A stretch of DNA of 64,000 bases from Ramlibacter humi (GTDB lineage: Bacteria; Pseudomonadota; Gammaproteobacteria; Burkholderiales; Burkholderiaceae_C), in assembly GCF_004681975.1 (NCBI RefSeq), contig NZ_SMLK01000001.1, positions 1,054,001 through 1,118,000 on the forward strand, written 5' to 3'. The notes under the pieces are model-generated. The model worked only from the letters and a program-made list of their open reading frames with translations, was not told the DNA's origin and did no database searches. Shown one piece after another: positions 25,224 to 34,867 of this stretch. The translations under genes and the position numbers were made by a program. Numbering within the stretch: the first letter of the stretch is position 1; each line of letters begins with the position of its first letter.

Positions 25224-25706
25224 ATGAAACTGTCCACCACGGCCCGCATCGCCGCCATCTGCCTCGCCGCACTGGCCGGCGCCGCCCACGCCGACACGCA
25301 GAGCATCACCGTCAGCGCCACCGTCAGCGGCGTCTGCAAGCTGACCGCCTTCCCGAACATGACCTTCACCGCGCTGGACCCGACCAGCGCGGCCGACGGC
25401 AGCGGCAGCACCACCATCCAGTACAAGTGCACCAAGGGCACGGCACCGTCGTCGTTCACGGTGGGCGGCTCCAGCACCGGCACGTACAGCGGGACCGGCG
25501 CCAACGCGCTGGCGGGTACCGGCGGCAACCTCGACACCATCCCGTACACCATCACCTGGACGGCCCCGACGGCGGCAGGCAGCGGCTTCGGCACCGGCAG
25601 CACCGCCACCTCGGTGAGCCTGACCGGCGCCATCCTGAACGCCAACTACGTCAACGTGAAGGCCGACACCTACTCCAAGCAGGTGGCCATCGTCATCGCT
25701 CCCTGA
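25224..25706 (+). CDS. SCPU-domain pilin (spore coat U/Csu-like) 1
   Basis: A 160-residue secreted protein. The signal peptide ends at AALAGAAHADTQ. The mature part starts ITVSATVSGVCKLTAFPNMTF, the common start of spore-coat-U (SCPU) pilins of archaic chaperone-usher systems, with Cys pairs at VCKL and YKCTKG that would form the intradomain disulfide. It ends in an alternating hydrophobic strand (KQVAIVIAP). It is the first gene of a pilus operon and is probably the main subunit. The next pilin gene overlaps its stop (TGATG). Confidence 0.88.
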   Translation: MKLSTTARIAAICLAALAGAAHADTQSITVSATVSGVCKLTAFPNMTFTALDPTSAADGSGSTTIQYKCTKGTAPSSFTVGGSSTGTYSGTGANALAGTGGNLDTIPYTITWTAPTAAGSGFGTGSTATSVSLTGAILNANYVNVKADTYSKQVAIVIAP

Positions 25707-25756
25707 TGCGCCAGAGGCCGAGCCTTCGCGCGGCCGCGGCAATCCCCGGGTTCCGG

Positions 25757-26263
25757 ATGAACCGGCTGGCACGCCACGCGGCGAACGCGCGCGCGCAGGT
25801 GCTGGCGGCGGCTGCGGCTGCCTGCCTGGCCCTCCCCTGCGCCGCGGCCGACAACGCGAGCATCACGGTGAGCGCCACGGTGCTGTCCAAATCGAACTGC
25901 CGCTTCAGTTCGAACGCCACGCTGGCGATCAACCTCGGCGCCATCGACCCCTCGGGGAGCACCACGGCCTCCGGCAACGTCGGCACCAGCTTCAAGTGCG
26001 GCGGCTCGGCGCCAACGGCCTCGTACACGGTCACGGCGGACGACGGGCTGTACTCGCCCGGCGCGGGCCTGCGCCGGCTGCGGCATGCGACGGTGACCAC
26101 CGAGTTCATGGACTACAGCCTGGCGATCTCGCCCAGCGCGGGCCTGGCCAACAAAAACCAGGTTGTCAATGTCACGGTCACGGCCGACGTCGCGCCGGCC
26201 GCCTATGGCGGCGCGAGATCCGGCAACTACTCCGATACAGTCGTGCTGACGGTCTCACCCTGA
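25757..26263 (+). CDS. SCPU-domain pilin 2
   Basis: A 168-residue secreted SCPU protein. The ATG at 25757 gives a normal signal peptide (MNRLARHAANARAQVLAAAA...CAAADN); an upstream in-frame ATG at 25706 overlaps the previous stop and could also be used by coupling, adding 17 residues. The mature part ITVSATVLSKSNCRFSS matches the SCPU start, with the partner Cys in FKCGG. The C-terminus SGNYSDTVVLTVSP is the typical SCPU last strand used in donor-strand exchange. It is likely a minor subunit or pilin paralogue of the gene before it. Confidence 0.85.
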   Translation: MNRLARHAANARAQVLAAAAAACLALPCAAADNASITVSATVLSKSNCRFSSNATLAINLGAIDPSGSTTASGNVGTSFKCGGSAPTASYTVTADDGLYSPGAGLRRLRHATVTTEFMDYSLAISPSAGLANKNQVVNVTVTADVAPAAYGGARSGNYSDTVVLTVSP

Positions 26264-26300
26264 GGCCCTTGACCCGCGTGACCACGCGCCGCAGTCCAAG

Positions 26301-27038
26301 ATGCCCGACTTTCCGCCGCTTCGATCCCTGGCCGCCGCCCTCGCCGCGGCCTGCGCCGTCCTGCCCTGCGCCGCGGGCGATTTCTCCGTCACGCCGATCC
26401 GGGCCGAGCTCAAGGCGGGGGCGCTGAACGAGACCATCACCGTCACCAACCACGCCGACACCAAGCTGCGCGCGTCGGTCAAGCTGATGGAGTGGACGCA
26501 GGACGAGTCCGGCGGCGACGTGTACAAGGACAGCGGCGACCTGATCTACTTTCCGCGCCAGCTCGAGATCGAGCCGCAGGGCAAGCGCCTGGTTCGCATC
26601 GGCGCGAAGGCGCCGGCAGGCGTGACGGAACGCACCTATCGCCTCTTCATCGAGGAAGAGCCGGAGCCGGGCGCGCAGCAGCGCGGCGCCAACGTGTCCT
26701 TCCTCTTCCGCTTCGGCGTGCCGGTCTTCCTGCCGCCAGCCAATCCCAAGCCCGAGCCGGACGTCGCCGCCGCCACGCTGTCCGGCGGCAAGCTCTCGCT
26801 GCCGGTGCGCAACCGCGGCAACCAGCATTTCCGGCTCACCAAGGTGACGTTCGCCGACGGCGCCGGCTGGTCCAGCGAAGCCACCGGCTGGTATTCGCTG
26901 GCCGGCACGCAGCGGACCTACACCGCCGCCGTCCCGCCGGAGGTCTGCGCCAAGGCCAGGACCTTGACCGTGCTGGCCGAAGGCGAGGACCTCCGCTTCG
27001 AGCGCAGCGTGAATGTGGATCCGGCCGCCTGCCGCTGA
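26301..27038 (+). CDS. Periplasmic pilus chaperone (PapD/CsuC-like)
   Basis: A 245-residue protein with a signal peptide ending CAAGDF. The mature N-terminus FSVTPIRAELKAG and TITVTNHADTKLRASVKLMEW form the first Ig-like domain, and QGKRLVRIGAKAP holds the Arg/Lys used to anchor subunit C-termini. The second domain includes PVRNRGNQHFRLTKV. It binds SCPU subunits in the periplasm and delivers them to the usher encoded next. The usher ATG lies inside the 3' end of this gene (26-bp overlap). Confidence 0.88.
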   Translation: MPDFPPLRSLAAALAAACAVLPCAAGDFSVTPIRAELKAGALNETITVTNHADTKLRASVKLMEWTQDESGGDVYKDSGDLIYFPRQLEIEPQGKRLVRIGAKAPAGVTERTYRLFIEEEPEPGAQQRGANVSFLFRFGVPVFLPPANPKPEPDVAAATLSGGKLSLPVRNRGNQHFRLTKVTFADGAGWSSEATGWYSLAGTQRTYTAAVPPEVCAKARTLTVLAEGEDLRFERSVNVDPAACR

Positions 27039-29436
27039 GCCGCGGCTTCCACGCACCGCAACGCACCTGCACCGCGCCGCCCGGGGCGCGCGGCGCGGCA
27101 CGGCGCTCGGCCTCGCCCTCTCGCTTCTGCTGCACGCACCGGCGCCGTTCGCCCAGACGGCGGCGGCCGTGGAAGGCGAGCAGCTCATCGCCACCGTGCG
27201 CGTGAACACCCTCACCCGCGGCGACGTGGTGGTGCTGCGCCGCCCCGACGGCGACTGGTGGGTAGGCGAGGCCGACCTGAAGAACCTGAACCTCGCGCCG
27301 GATCCGGCCGCGCGCCGGGCCTACGGCGGCGAAGCGTTCTACTCATTGCGCGCGCTCGGCGCGGCCACCTTGCTGTTCAACGAGCCGACGCTGACGCTGG
27401 CGGTGGAATTTCCGGCCCAGGCGCTGGGCGAGACGCACATCGACCTGTCCGCTCGGCCGCCCCCGCCGCCCCCCGCCGCGCGCCAGACCAGCCTGGTCAT
27501 GAGCTACCGCCTGTCCATGCAGCCCGCGCTGCAGGGCCAGGCCGCGCGCACCGCGCTGGCCACCGACACCAACGTGCGCATCGGGCCGGTGCTGCTGCGG
27601 CAGGAGATGCGCATCGACAGCGGCGCGCTGCAGCGCCACGTGCTGCGCGGCCAGACGCAGGCCATCTGGGACGATCCGCAGCGCGGCACGCGACTGATCG
27701 CCGGCGACCTGGTCTCCAGCGGCGGCGCTTTCGGCGGCACGATCACCGGCGCGGGCGTGCTGTACCAGCGGCTGTTCGACCTGCAGCCCGGGCTGATCAA
27801 GCAGCCCACGGCCACGCTGCGCGCCAGCACCGCCCTGCCGGCGGAGGTGGAGGTCTCGGTCGACGGCACGCCGCTCTACCGCGGCCGCGTGCCGCCCGGG
27901 CCGCTGGTGATGGACAACCTGCTGCTGTACGGCGGCACCCGCAACGTGCGCGTGACCATCACCGACGCTTCCGGCCGGCGCGAAGTGATCGAGCAGCCGT
28001 TCATGTTCACCGACGCGGTGCTGGCGAAGGGGCTGCACGAGTTCAGCTACTTCGCCGGCAAGCGGTCCGGCATCGGCGCCGACGGGCAGATCCGCTACGG
28101 TGAACCCGCCTGGCAGGGCTTCCACCGGTACGGCGCCACCGACCACGTCACCATCGCCGCGGGCGGCGAAGGCAACCGCGATTTCACCAACGCGGGCGTG
28201 GGCGCGGCAGTGCGCGCCGACGGCGTCGGCCTGGTGGCCGGCGAGGTGCTGGCCAGCCAGGACCACGAGCGCCACACGCGTTCGCTGGGATGGGCGGGCC
28301 GGTACACGTACCAGCTGCCCGAGTCGTCCCTGGCGGTCTCGCGCCGCCGCTTCGCCGCCGGCTTCCGCAGCTTCGCCACTTCGGCGCTCAGCCCGTTCCT
28401 GCGCGACGAGACCCAGCTGGTCGCCGCCACGCGCCTGTTCAGGGGCACGATCTCGCTGGAGCTGTTGCGCAGCGAGGACGCGCTCGAGCGGCGGCGCACC
28501 GGCGCGCTGCGCTACGCCACGGGCTTCGCCAACGGCGTGACGCTGACGACGGAACTGCAGCGCACCCGCACCGCGGCGCAGAACGACTGGAGCCTGAACG
28601 TGTACCTGCGCGTGGACCTCGACGGCAATCGCTGGGCCGAAGGCCGGCTGCGGCACGGCAACGGCCTGCGCGAACTCACGGCCGAAGCGGGACAGCAGGC
28701 GCCCACGGGTGAAGGCCTTGGCTGGCGGGTGGGCACGACGCAGCTGGAACAGGCGGGCGTGCGTTCCAGCGAGGCGCGCGGCGCGCTGCAGTGGAACCTG
28801 CGTCCCGTGACGCTGGAGGCCTACACGACCACGGCGCTGAACGGCGGCAGCCAGTACGCCGAATTCGCGGCCTCCGGCGCGCTGGTGGCGGTGGACGGTT
28901 TCGTGGGCCTCACCCGGCAGGTGAACGAAGGCTTCGTGCTCGCCCGGCTGGGCGTGCCGCAGGAAGGCATCGAAGTCTTCCTGAACAACCAGAGCCAGGG
29001 CCGCACCGACGGCCAGGGCCAGCTGTTCATCCCGGGCGTGGGGCCGTTCGGCAGCCAGGACGTCACCATCGACGAAAAGTCGCTGGGCATGCAGTACTCG
29101 CTGACGGCACGGCGCCAGGTCTTCGCACTGCCCTACCGGGGCGGCATGGTCGTCGATTTCGGCGGGCAGCGCCTGCGCGCGGTGGCCGGCATGGCGTGGG
29201 CCGGCGTGGGGGCCGGGCGCACGCCCATCGCATCGCGCGTGTTCACGCTCTCCGGCGACGCGGGCAAGCTGGTGGTCGAAACCACGCGCGCGGGCGACTT
29301 CTACCTGGACAACGCGCCGCCCGGCCGCTACACGGGTGCGCTGGAACGGGGCGGGAAGACCTATGCTTGCCGCATGGACGTACCCGACAGCGCCGAAGCC
29401 GTGCTCGAACTGAAGGAAGGCATCGTCTGTGAATAG
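27013..29436 (+). CDS. Outer-membrane pilus usher (CsuD-like)
   Basis: An 807-residue usher. A long N-terminal stretch rich in Arg precedes a signal peptide (LGLALSLLLHAPAPFAQT). An N-terminal domain, a 24-strand barrel region with DGTPLYRGRVPPGPLVMDNLLLYGG, and C-terminal domains with FLNNQSQGRTDGQGQLFIPGVGPF and a final Cys pair (TYACRMD / IVCE) can be traced. Ushers form the secretion and assembly pore for chaperone-usher pili. Together with SCPU pilins this points to the archaic (Csu) type. The next gene starts inside its last codons. Confidence 0.9.
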   Translation: MWIRPPAAEPRLPRTATHLHRAARGARRGTALGLALSLLLHAPAPFAQTAAAVEGEQLIATVRVNTLTRGDVVVLRRPDGDWWVGEADLKNLNLAPDPAARRAYGGEAFYSLRALGAATLLFNEPTLTLAVEFPAQALGETHIDLSARPPPPPPAARQTSLVMSYRLSMQPALQGQAARTALATDTNVRIGPVLLRQEMRIDSGALQRHVLRGQTQAIWDDPQRGTRLIAGDLVSSGGAFGGTITGAGVLYQRLFDLQPGLIKQPTATLRASTALPAEVEVSVDGTPLYRGRVPPGPLVMDNLLLYGGTRNVRVTITDASGRREVIEQPFMFTDAVLAKGLHEFSYFAGKRSGIGADGQIRYGEPAWQGFHRYGATDHVTIAAGGEGNRDFTNAGVGAAVRADGVGLVAGEVLASQDHERHTRSLGWAGRYTYQLPESSLAVSRRRFAAGFRSFATSALSPFLRDETQLVAATRLFRGTISLELLRSEDALERRRTGALRYATGFANGVTLTTELQRTRTAAQNDWSLNVYLRVDLDGNRWAEGRLRHGNGLRELTAEAGQQAPTGEGLGWRVGTTQLEQAGVRSSEARGALQWNLRPVTLEAYTTTALNGGSQYAEFAASGALVAVDGFVGLTRQVNEGFVLARLGVPQEGIEVFLNNQSQGRTDGQGQLFIPGVGPFGSQDVTIDEKSLGMQYSLTARRQVFALPYRGGMVVDFGGQRLRAVAGMAWAGVGAGRTPIASRVFTLSGDAGKLVVETTRAGDFYLDNAPPGRYTGALERGGKTYACRMDVPDSAEAVLELKEGIVCE

Positions 29437-29917
29437 CCGCATCGCCCACGCCTTTGCCGCCGCCCTGCTCGCGGCGGCGGCCACCTGCCACGCGGCCACG
29501 GCGTGCCGCATCACGTCGACGGGCGGCGTCGCCTTCGGCGGCTACGACGTGATGGACGCCGCGCCCGCCGACACCGTGCTCAACGTCGCGGTGGCATGCG
29601 ACCGCGACGGCGGCCCGTCATCGGTGAGTGTCGTCCTGCGCCTCAACCAAGGCACCTGGGGCAGCTCGGTCAGCGCACGCAAGATGCGACACGCCACCAG
29701 TGCCACGGACTTCCTGAACTACGGCCTGTACCGGGACATCGGCCGCAGCGCGGCCTGGGGCTTCACGCCAGGCATCGACACCGTCTCGCAGACGCTGAGC
29801 GTGCCGAACAAGGGCTCCGCGTCCACCAACTTCCCGGTCTACGGCCGCATCCCGGCGCTGCAGGACGTGCGCGCGGGCAGCTACTCCGACTCGGTGCAGA
29901 TCACGGTCACGCCGTGA
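29429..29917 (+). CDS. SCPU-domain protein 3, candidate pilus tip subunit
   Basis: A 162-residue secreted SCPU-type protein. The GTG start at 29429 overlaps the usher stop. A signal peptide ends CHAATAC; ACRITSTGGVAFGGYDV and VACDRDGG supply the conserved Cys pair, and the C-terminus SYSDSVQITVTP is the donor strand. In Csu-type operons the last gene usually encodes the tip adhesin with two domains (over 300 residues). This one is a single domain, so either the adhesin lies elsewhere or the tip is simpler. It ends 4 bp from a convergent gene. Confidence 0.85.
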   Translation: MNSRIAHAFAAALLAAAATCHAATACRITSTGGVAFGGYDVMDAAPADTVLNVAVACDRDGGPSSVSVVLRLNQGTWGSSVSARKMRHATSATDFLNYGLYRDIGRSAAWGFTPGIDTVSQTLSVPNKGSASTNFPVYGRIPALQDVRAGSYSDSVQITVTP

Positions 29918-29921
29918 TCGC

Positions 29922-30347
29922 TCAGGCCGCCGCGGAGACGCGCAGCGGCCAGGGGTAGGAACCCGGTTGCGCGCCCGGGGCGAGCACGAACCGCACGTGC
30001 ATCACCAGCTGCCGCGGCTGGCGTTGCCAGGCCAGCACCATGGGCGCACCGGCGCGCGCGCCGTCGACCATGGCCTGCACGGCGACCTCTCCCGCGCACA
30101 GGAATTGCAGCATCACGCCCGACGGCACGTTGCTGTGCACGGCGACGGTGACCGGCTGCCGTGCATCGACGTAGCCGCGCTCGACGTCCCTCGCCGTGAC
30201 TTCCAGCCGCGCCGGTGCGTCGTGCACCTGCACCGTGGTGCGCCCCATCACGACAGCCCGCACCGTCAGCAGCTGCGAGGCATCCGCGGCCACGGCGGAG
30301 CCCGCCAACAAGGCGATTCCCAGCAGCAAAACGGTTCGCGGCAGCAT
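29922..30347 (-). CDS. Secreted protein of unknown function beside pilus operon
   Basis: A 141-residue protein with a signal peptide (MLPRTVLLLGIALLAGSAVAADAS). The rest is rich in Val, Ala and Arg with alternating patterns that suggest beta strands (TVRAVVMGRTTVQVHDAPAR, RQLVMHVRFVLAPG). There is one Cys (FLCAGE). I do not recognise a family. It is convergent with the pilus operon, with stops 4 bp apart, which suggests a shared locus but separate control. It could be an accessory periplasmic protein of the pilus. Confidence 0.65.
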   Translation of the reverse strand: MLPRTVLLLGIALLAGSAVAADASQLLTVRAVVMGRTTVQVHDAPARLEVTARDVERGYVDARQPVTVAVHSNVPSGVMLQFLCAGEVAVQAMVDGARAGAPMVLAWQRQPRQLVMHVRFVLAPGAQPGSYPWPLRVSAAA

Positions 30348-30480
30348 GCATCCCTCGGGTGAGTCGGATGCGTCCGATGCTAGGAACCGCGCGGCACCGC
30401 GGCGTCAGTCGATGGCGCCAGGCGCGTAGGGAAACGGATGACTCAAGGTTCTCGCGGCGTGGCGCCAGGCGCCCGCGCGC

Positions 30481-30516
30481 CAAAGAAAAACGGCACCCGA
30501 AGGTGCCGTTTTCTCG
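30481..30516 (-). terminator. Terminator after tRNA-Val
   Basis: AACGGCACC (30489-30497), a CGAA tetraloop and GGTGCCGTT (30502-30510) form a strong stem. On the minus strand it is followed by TTTCTTTG after a T-rich base, and on the plus strand by TTCTC, so it may work both ways. It lies 4 bases beyond the tRNA CCA end. Confidence 0.8.
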
Positions 30517-30519
30517 AAT

Positions 30520-30594
30520 TGGTGGGTGATACATGGATCGAACATGTGACCCCTGCCGTGTGAAGGCAGTGCTCTACCGCTGAGCTAATCACCC
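30520..30594 (-). tRNA. tRNA-Val (CAC)
   Basis: The minus strand gives a cloverleaf with acceptor GGGTGAT/ATCACCC, D-arm GCTCAGCGGTAGAGC, anticodon stem CTGCC/GGCAG with loop TTCACAC (anticodon CAC, reads GUG) and T-arm ending ATGTTCGATCCATGT. Discriminator A and CCA are encoded (30520-30522). It lies 42 bp downstream of dnaQ on the same strand and is followed by a strong hairpin terminator. Confidence 0.97.
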
Positions 30595-30636
30595 GTTTCG
30601 CGACGCAAGCAGATGCCTGCGCCGGAAAGCTCGCGA

Positions 30637-31365
30637 TTATGCCACAGGCGCGGAGCCGTCTTCCCGCGTGGTGATGCGCCACAGCGTCTTGCCGCCGCTG
30701 GCCTTGTCCAACTGCGCCAGCACCTCTTCGTGCGCGGCCGATTCCTGCTCGCTGGCCAGCAGCACGGGCAGCGTGAATTGGCGCAGGTCCACCCGCGTCT
30801 GGATGCCGGCCACGGCCTCGGTGGGCGCGGCGTCGATCAGCAGCGCTTCCTGGCCGCGCGTCATGTTGATGTAGACGTCGGCCAGCAGCTCCGCATCCAG
30901 CAGCGCGCCGTGCAGCGTGCGGCCGGAGTTGTCCACTTCCAGCCGGTCGCACAGCGCGTCCAGGCTGTTGCGCTTGCCGGGGAACATCTCCTTGGCCATG
31001 GCGAACGTGTCGATCACGTTGCCGACGAAGCGGGCCAGCTTCGGCTTTCCGAGCAGTTCCAGTTCCTTGTTCAGGAACCCGACGTCGAACGCCGCGTTGT
31101 GGATGATGATCTCGGCGCCGGACAGGTAGCCCAGCAGTTCCTCGTGCACCGCCTCGAACTTGGGCTTGTCCTTGAGGAATTCGCTGGTGATGCCGTGCAC
31201 CTTGAGCGCGTCCTCGTGGCTTTCGCGCTCGGGATTCAGGTAGAAATGCTTGTTGTTGCCGGTCAGCTTGCGGGCCACCAACTCCACGCAGCCGATCTCG
31301 ATGATGCGGTCGCCGTTCTCGGCGGACAGGCCCGTGGTTTCCGTGTCGAGGACGATCTGTCGCAT
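30637..31365 (-). CDS. dnaQ: DNA polymerase III epsilon subunit (proofreading exonuclease)
   Basis: A 242-residue DEDDh exonuclease. The Exo I motif is VLDTETTGLSAENGDRIIEIG, Exo II is IIIHNAAFDVGFLNKEL, and Exo III includes SGRTLHGALLDAELLADVY with the catalytic His and Asp. The C-terminal part (from about 190) binds the alpha subunit. It removes misincorporated bases at the replication fork. It is followed by tRNA-Val on the same strand; the upstream neighbour is fdx of the isc operon, 52 bp away. Confidence 0.97.
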   Translation of the reverse strand: MRQIVLDTETTGLSAENGDRIIEIGCVELVARKLTGNNKHFYLNPERESHEDALKVHGITSEFLKDKPKFEAVHEELLGYLSGAEIIIHNAAFDVGFLNKELELLGKPKLARFVGNVIDTFAMAKEMFPGKRNSLDALCDRLEVDNSGRTLHGALLDAELLADVYINMTRGQEALLIDAAPTEAVAGIQTRVDLRQFTLPVLLASEQESAAHEEVLAQLDKASGGKTLWRITTREDGSAPVA

Positions 31366-31417
31366 GCGCCGATTATGCTCGGCCGTTGGCGCGGCGCCGG
31401 CGCGCGCGCACCACGCG

Positions 31418-31756
31418 TCAGTGTTTTTCCTTCGCGTGGTTGATCGAGTATTTCGGGATCTCGACCACCAGGTCCTGCTGCGCGACGATGGCCTGGCACG
31501 AGAGGCGCGAGTTAGGCTCCAGGCCCCACGCGCGATCGAGCAGGTCTTCCTCGTTCTCGTCCATCTCGTTGAGCGAGTTGAAGCCTTCGCGCACGATCAC
31601 GTGGCAGGTGGTGCACGCGCAGCTCATGTCGCACGCGTGCTCGATCTTGATGCCGTTGTCCAGGAGTGCCTCGCAGATGGAGGTGCCGGCGGGCGCTTCC
31701 ACCTGCGCGCCTTCGGGCGCGTATTCGGGGTGCGGCAGGATGCGGATGACGGCCAT
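31418..31756 (-). CDS. fdx: ISC [2Fe-2S] ferredoxin
   Basis: A 112-residue adrenodoxin-type ferredoxin. The cluster ligands are in CDMSCACTTC (a C-x5-C-x2-C arrangement) and the later LSCQA. It supplies electrons for cluster assembly on IscU. The ATG at 31756 stands two bases after the hscA stop, so the two are tightly linked. It is the last gene of the isc operon here. Confidence 0.97.
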   Translation of the reverse strand: MAVIRILPHPEYAPEGAQVEAPAGTSICEALLDNGIKIEHACDMSCACTTCHVIVREGFNSLNEMDENEEDLLDRAWGLEPNSRLSCQAIVAQQDLVVEIPKYSINHAKEKH

Positions 31757-31758
31757 GC

Positions 31759-33615
31759 TCAGAGAGTCTCCACGTTGCGGCCCGCCAGGGCCAGCTGGAT
31801 GCTGCGGTTCATGCGAAGGGCGGCAAATGCCTCGGTGCCCTTGGCCAGCGCTTCGGTGGCGGCTTCGATCAGCGCGGGGTCGCGGCTCTGGCCCGCCAGC
31901 TGCCGCAGGTCGGCCATCAGCGTGTCGATGGCCGCACGCTCGCCGGCTTGCAGCAGCGCGCCGTCGGCTTGCAGCGCGCCGTGCGTCGCCAGCAGCATGC
32001 GGTCGGCTTCCAGCTTCGCTTCCGCCAGCGCGCGCGCCTGGATGTCCTGCTGCGCGGTGGCGAAGCTTTCCTGCAGCATGGTGGCCACCTGTTCGTCCGA
32101 CAGGCCGTACGAAGGCTTGACGTCGATGCGCGCTTCCACGCCGCTGGTCATCTCGCGCGCGGATACGCTCAGCAGTCCGTCGGCGTCGATGGTGAAAGTC
32201 ACGCGGATGCGCGCCGCGCCCGCCGACATCGGCGGGATGCCGCGCAGTTCGAAGCGCGCCAGGCTGCGGCAGTCCTGCACCAGGTCGCGCTCGCCCTGCA
32301 CCACGTGCAGCGCCATCGCGGTCTGGCCGTCCTGGTAGGTGGTGAAGTCCTGCGCCTTCGCGGTGGGGATGGTTTCGTTGCGCGGCACGATGCGCTCGAC
32401 GAGGCCACCCATGGTTTCGATGCCCAGCGACAGCGGGATCACATCCAGCAGCAGCAGGTCGCCGCTGGCGTTGTTGCCTGCCAGCTGGTTGGCCTGGATG
32501 GCGGCGCCCAGCGCCACCACCTCGTCGGGGTTCAGGTTCGTGAGCGGCTCGCGGCCGAAGAAGTCGTGCACCGCGCGGCGCACCTGCGGCATGCGGGTGG
32601 AACCGCCCACCAGCACCACGCCCTGGATGTCTTCCTTGGCCAGCTTCGCGTCGCGCACCGCCTTGCGCACCGCGGACAGCGTGCGCTGCGTCAGGCTGGA
32701 AGTGGCATGCTCGAAATCGGAGCGGCTGACGTCGACCTTCGGCGAACCCGCCACGGGCAGTTCCACCGTCGTGCGCCCGCTGTCCGTCAGCCTCTCCTTC
32801 GCGGCACGCGCCGCGACCTTGACCGCGGCCTTCTCGGAAGCGGTGACGGCTTCGACGCCCGCGATGGACAGCAGGTGGTCGGCCAGGGCGCGGTCGTAGT
32901 CGTCGCCGCCCAGCGCGGAATCGCCGCCGGTGGCCACCACTTCGAACACGCCGCGCGCCAGGCGCAGGATGGAGATGTCGAAGGTGCCCCCGCCCAGGTC
33001 GTACACCGCGTAGAGGCCTTCGCTGGCGTTGTCCAGGCCGTACGCGATGGCGGCGGCCGTGGGCTCGTTGATCAACCGCAGCACCTTCAGCCCCGCGAGC
33101 TGCGCCGCGTCCTTGGTGGCCTGCCGCTGCGCGTCGTCGAAGTACGCCGGTACGGTAATCACCGCGCCGTACAGGTCGTCGATGAAAGTGTCTTCGGCAC
33201 GGTAGCGCAGCGTGGCCAGGATCTCGGCGCTGACTTCCACTGGCGACTTGTCGCCGGCGCGCGTGCGCAGCCTCACCATGCCGGGCTGGTCGACGAAGTC
33301 GTACGGCAGCTTCCCGCGGTTGGCGATGTCGGACAGCCCGCGGCCCATGAAGCGCTTGACCGAGGCGATGGTGTTCTCGGGATCCTGCGCCTGCGCATCC
33401 TGCGAGGACCAGCCGATCTGCCGGCCGCCGTCCTCGAGATAGCGCACGACCGAAGGCAGCAGCACGCGTCCCTTCGCGTCGGGCAGGCATTCGGCGACGC
33501 CATTGCGCACGGCCGCCACCAGCGAATGCGTGGTGCCCAGGTCGATGCCCACCGCGATGCGGCGCTGGTGCGGGTCGGGGGCCTGGCCCGGTTCGGAAAT
33601 CTGCAGGAGCGCCAT
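31759..33615 (-). CDS. hscA: Fe-S assembly chaperone HscA (Hsp70 type)
   Basis: A 618-residue Hsp70. The nucleotide-binding domain opens with [19 protein letters not shown] and has [26 protein letters not shown] and [13 protein letters not shown]. The substrate-binding domain follows from about residue 390. HscA works with HscB and the LPPVK loop of IscU to release newly made clusters; that loop is visible in the IscU of this operon. It begins five bases after the hscB stop. Confidence 0.98.
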   Translation of the reverse strand: MALLQISEPGQAPDPHQRRIAVGIDLGTTHSLVAAVRNGVAECLPDAKGRVLLPSVVRYLEDGGRQIGWSSQDAQAQDPENTIASVKRFMGRGLSDIANRGKLPYDFVDQPGMVRLRTRAGDKSPVEVSAEILATLRYRAEDTFIDDLYGAVITVPAYFDDAQRQATKDAAQLAGLKVLRLINEPTAAAIAYGLDNASEGLYAVYDLGGGTFDISILRLARGVFEVVATGGDSALGGDDYDRALADHLLSIAGVEAVTASEKAAVKVAARAAKERLTDSGRTTVELPVAGSPKVDVSRSDFEHATSSLTQRTLSAVRKAVRDAKLAKEDIQGVVLVGGSTRMPQVRRAVHDFFGREPLTNLNPDEVVALGAAIQANQLAGNNASGDLLLLDVIPLSLGIETMGGLVERIVPRNETIPTAKAQDFTTYQDGQTAMALHVVQGERDLVQDCRSLARFELRGIPPMSAGAARIRVTFTIDADGLLSVSAREMTSGVEARIDVKPSYGLSDEQVATMLQESFATAQQDIQARALAEAKLEADRMLLATHGALQADGALLQAGERAAIDTLMADLRQLAGQSRDPALIEAATEALAKGTEAFAALRMNRSIQLALAGRNVETL

Positions 33616-33620
33616 GGCTT

Positions 33621-34139
33621 CTATTGTCCCAGCTGGTCGAAGCGCGCCTCGACGTCATGGGCAAAGCGGTTCAGGAACATCAGCGCCCTCACCTGCTCCG
33701 CCGCGGCCTTCGTGTCGCCTTCGCTGTCGAGCAGGCGCTCGACGTCGGCCAGGGTCCGCTTGCGCGCGCCGTCCAGTTGCCGGGCCACCGCTTCGACCTC
33801 GTCTTCGTCCCGCGCTTCTTCCAGCGACTCGCGCCACTCCATCTGCTGCACCAGGAACTGCCGCGGCATGGCGGTGTTGCGCTCGGCATCGATGGGCGCG
33901 CCGCGCAGCTCGCACAGGTAGGTGGCGCGCTTGAGCGGATCCTTCAGGCGCTGGTAAGCCTCGTTGATGCGCACCGACCACTGCATGGCGACGCGTTGCG
34001 CGGCGGCGCCTTGCGCGGCAAACCGGTCCGGATGCGCCTCGCGCTGCAGTTCCTTCCAGCGCGCATCGAGCGCCGCGCGGTCCTGCGCGAACCGCTCGGG
34101 CACCCCGAACAGGACGAAGTCGTTGTCTTGAAGGTTCAC
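33621..34139 (-). CDS. hscB: Fe-S co-chaperone HscB (J-protein)
   Basis: A 172-residue J-protein. The HPD motif is in [14 protein letters not shown] at about residue 36, inside the N-terminal J domain. The C-terminal three-helix domain carries [15 protein letters not shown] and binds IscU. It stimulates the HscA ATPase. Its start overlaps the iscA stop by four bases. Confidence 0.97.
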   Translation of the reverse strand: MNLQDNDFVLFGVPERFAQDRAALDARWKELQREAHPDRFAAQGAAAQRVAMQWSVRINEAYQRLKDPLKRATYLCELRGAPIDAERNTAMPRQFLVQQMEWRESLEEARDEDEVEAVARQLDGARKRTLADVERLLDSEGDTKAAAEQVRALMFLNRFAHDVEARFDQLGQ

Positions 34140-34459
34140 ACCCGGAACGACTCACCGCAACCGCAGCGGTCGCGCTCGTTCGGGTTGTGGAACTTGAAGC
34201 CTTCGTTCAGGCCTTCGCGCACGAAGTCCAGCTGCGTGCCGTCGATGTAGGCCAGGCTCTTGGGGTCCACCAGGACCTTGACGCCGTGTTCCTCGAACAC
34301 GATGTCCTCGGGCGCCGCCTCGTCCACGTATTCCAGCTTGTAAGCCAGGCCCGAGCAGCCGGTGGTCTTCACCCCCAGCCGCACGCCCACGCCCTTGCCG
34401 CGCTTGGCGAGATAGCGCTGCACGTGCCGCGCGGCCGCTTCCGTCATCGAGACTGCCAT
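34136..34459 (-). CDS. iscA: Fe-S assembly scaffold/carrier IscA
   Basis: A 107-residue A-type carrier. The three conserved Cys occur in [12 protein letters not shown] and at the C-terminus CGCGESF. Its role is transfer of Fe-S clusters to apoproteins. It lies 10 bp after iscU and overlaps hscB, in the standard order. Confidence 0.98.
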   Translation of the reverse strand: MAVSMTEAAARHVQRYLAKRGKGVGVRLGVKTTGCSGLAYKLEYVDEAAPEDIVFEEHGVKVLVDPKSLAYIDGTQLDFVREGLNEGFKFHNPNERDRCGCGESFRV

Positions 34460-34469
34460 GCCCAGACCT

Positions 34470-34856
34470 TCAGTGCGCGTTCTTCTTCTTGTAGTCGGCC
34501 ACGGCGGCCTTGATGGCGTCTTCGGCCAGGATGGAGCAGTGGATCTTCACCGGCGGCAGTGCCAGTTCCTCGGCGATCTGGCTGTTCTTCAGCGCAGCCG
34601 CCTCGTCCAGCGTCTTGCCCTTGACCCACTCGGTCACGAGCGAGCTGGAAGCGATGGCCGAACCGCAGCCGTAGGTCTTGAAGCGCGCGTCCTCGATGAC
34701 GCCGGTCCGCGGATTGACCTTGATCTGCAGCTTCATCACGTCGCCGCAGGCGGGCGCGCCGACCATGCCGGTGCCGACACTGTCGTCGCCCTTGTCGAAG
34801 GAACCCACGTTGCGCGGGTTCTCATAGTGGTCAACAACTTTTTCCGAGTAAGCCAT
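34470..34856 (-). CDS. iscU: Fe-S cluster scaffold IscU
   Basis: A 128-residue scaffold. The three ligand Cys are in [17 protein letters not shown] and [19 protein letters not shown] carries the LPPVK motif bound by HscA. It accepts sulfur from IscS. It is separated from iscS by 77 bp with inverted repeats, an unusually long gap for this operon. Confidence 0.98.
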   Translation of the reverse strand: MAYSEKVVDHYENPRNVGSFDKGDDSVGTGMVGAPACGDVMKLQIKVNPRTGVIEDARFKTYGCGSAIASSSLVTEWVKGKTLDEAAALKNSQIAEELALPPVKIHCSILAEDAIKAAVADYKKKNAH

Positions 34857-34867
34857 TTCGTTCTCCG

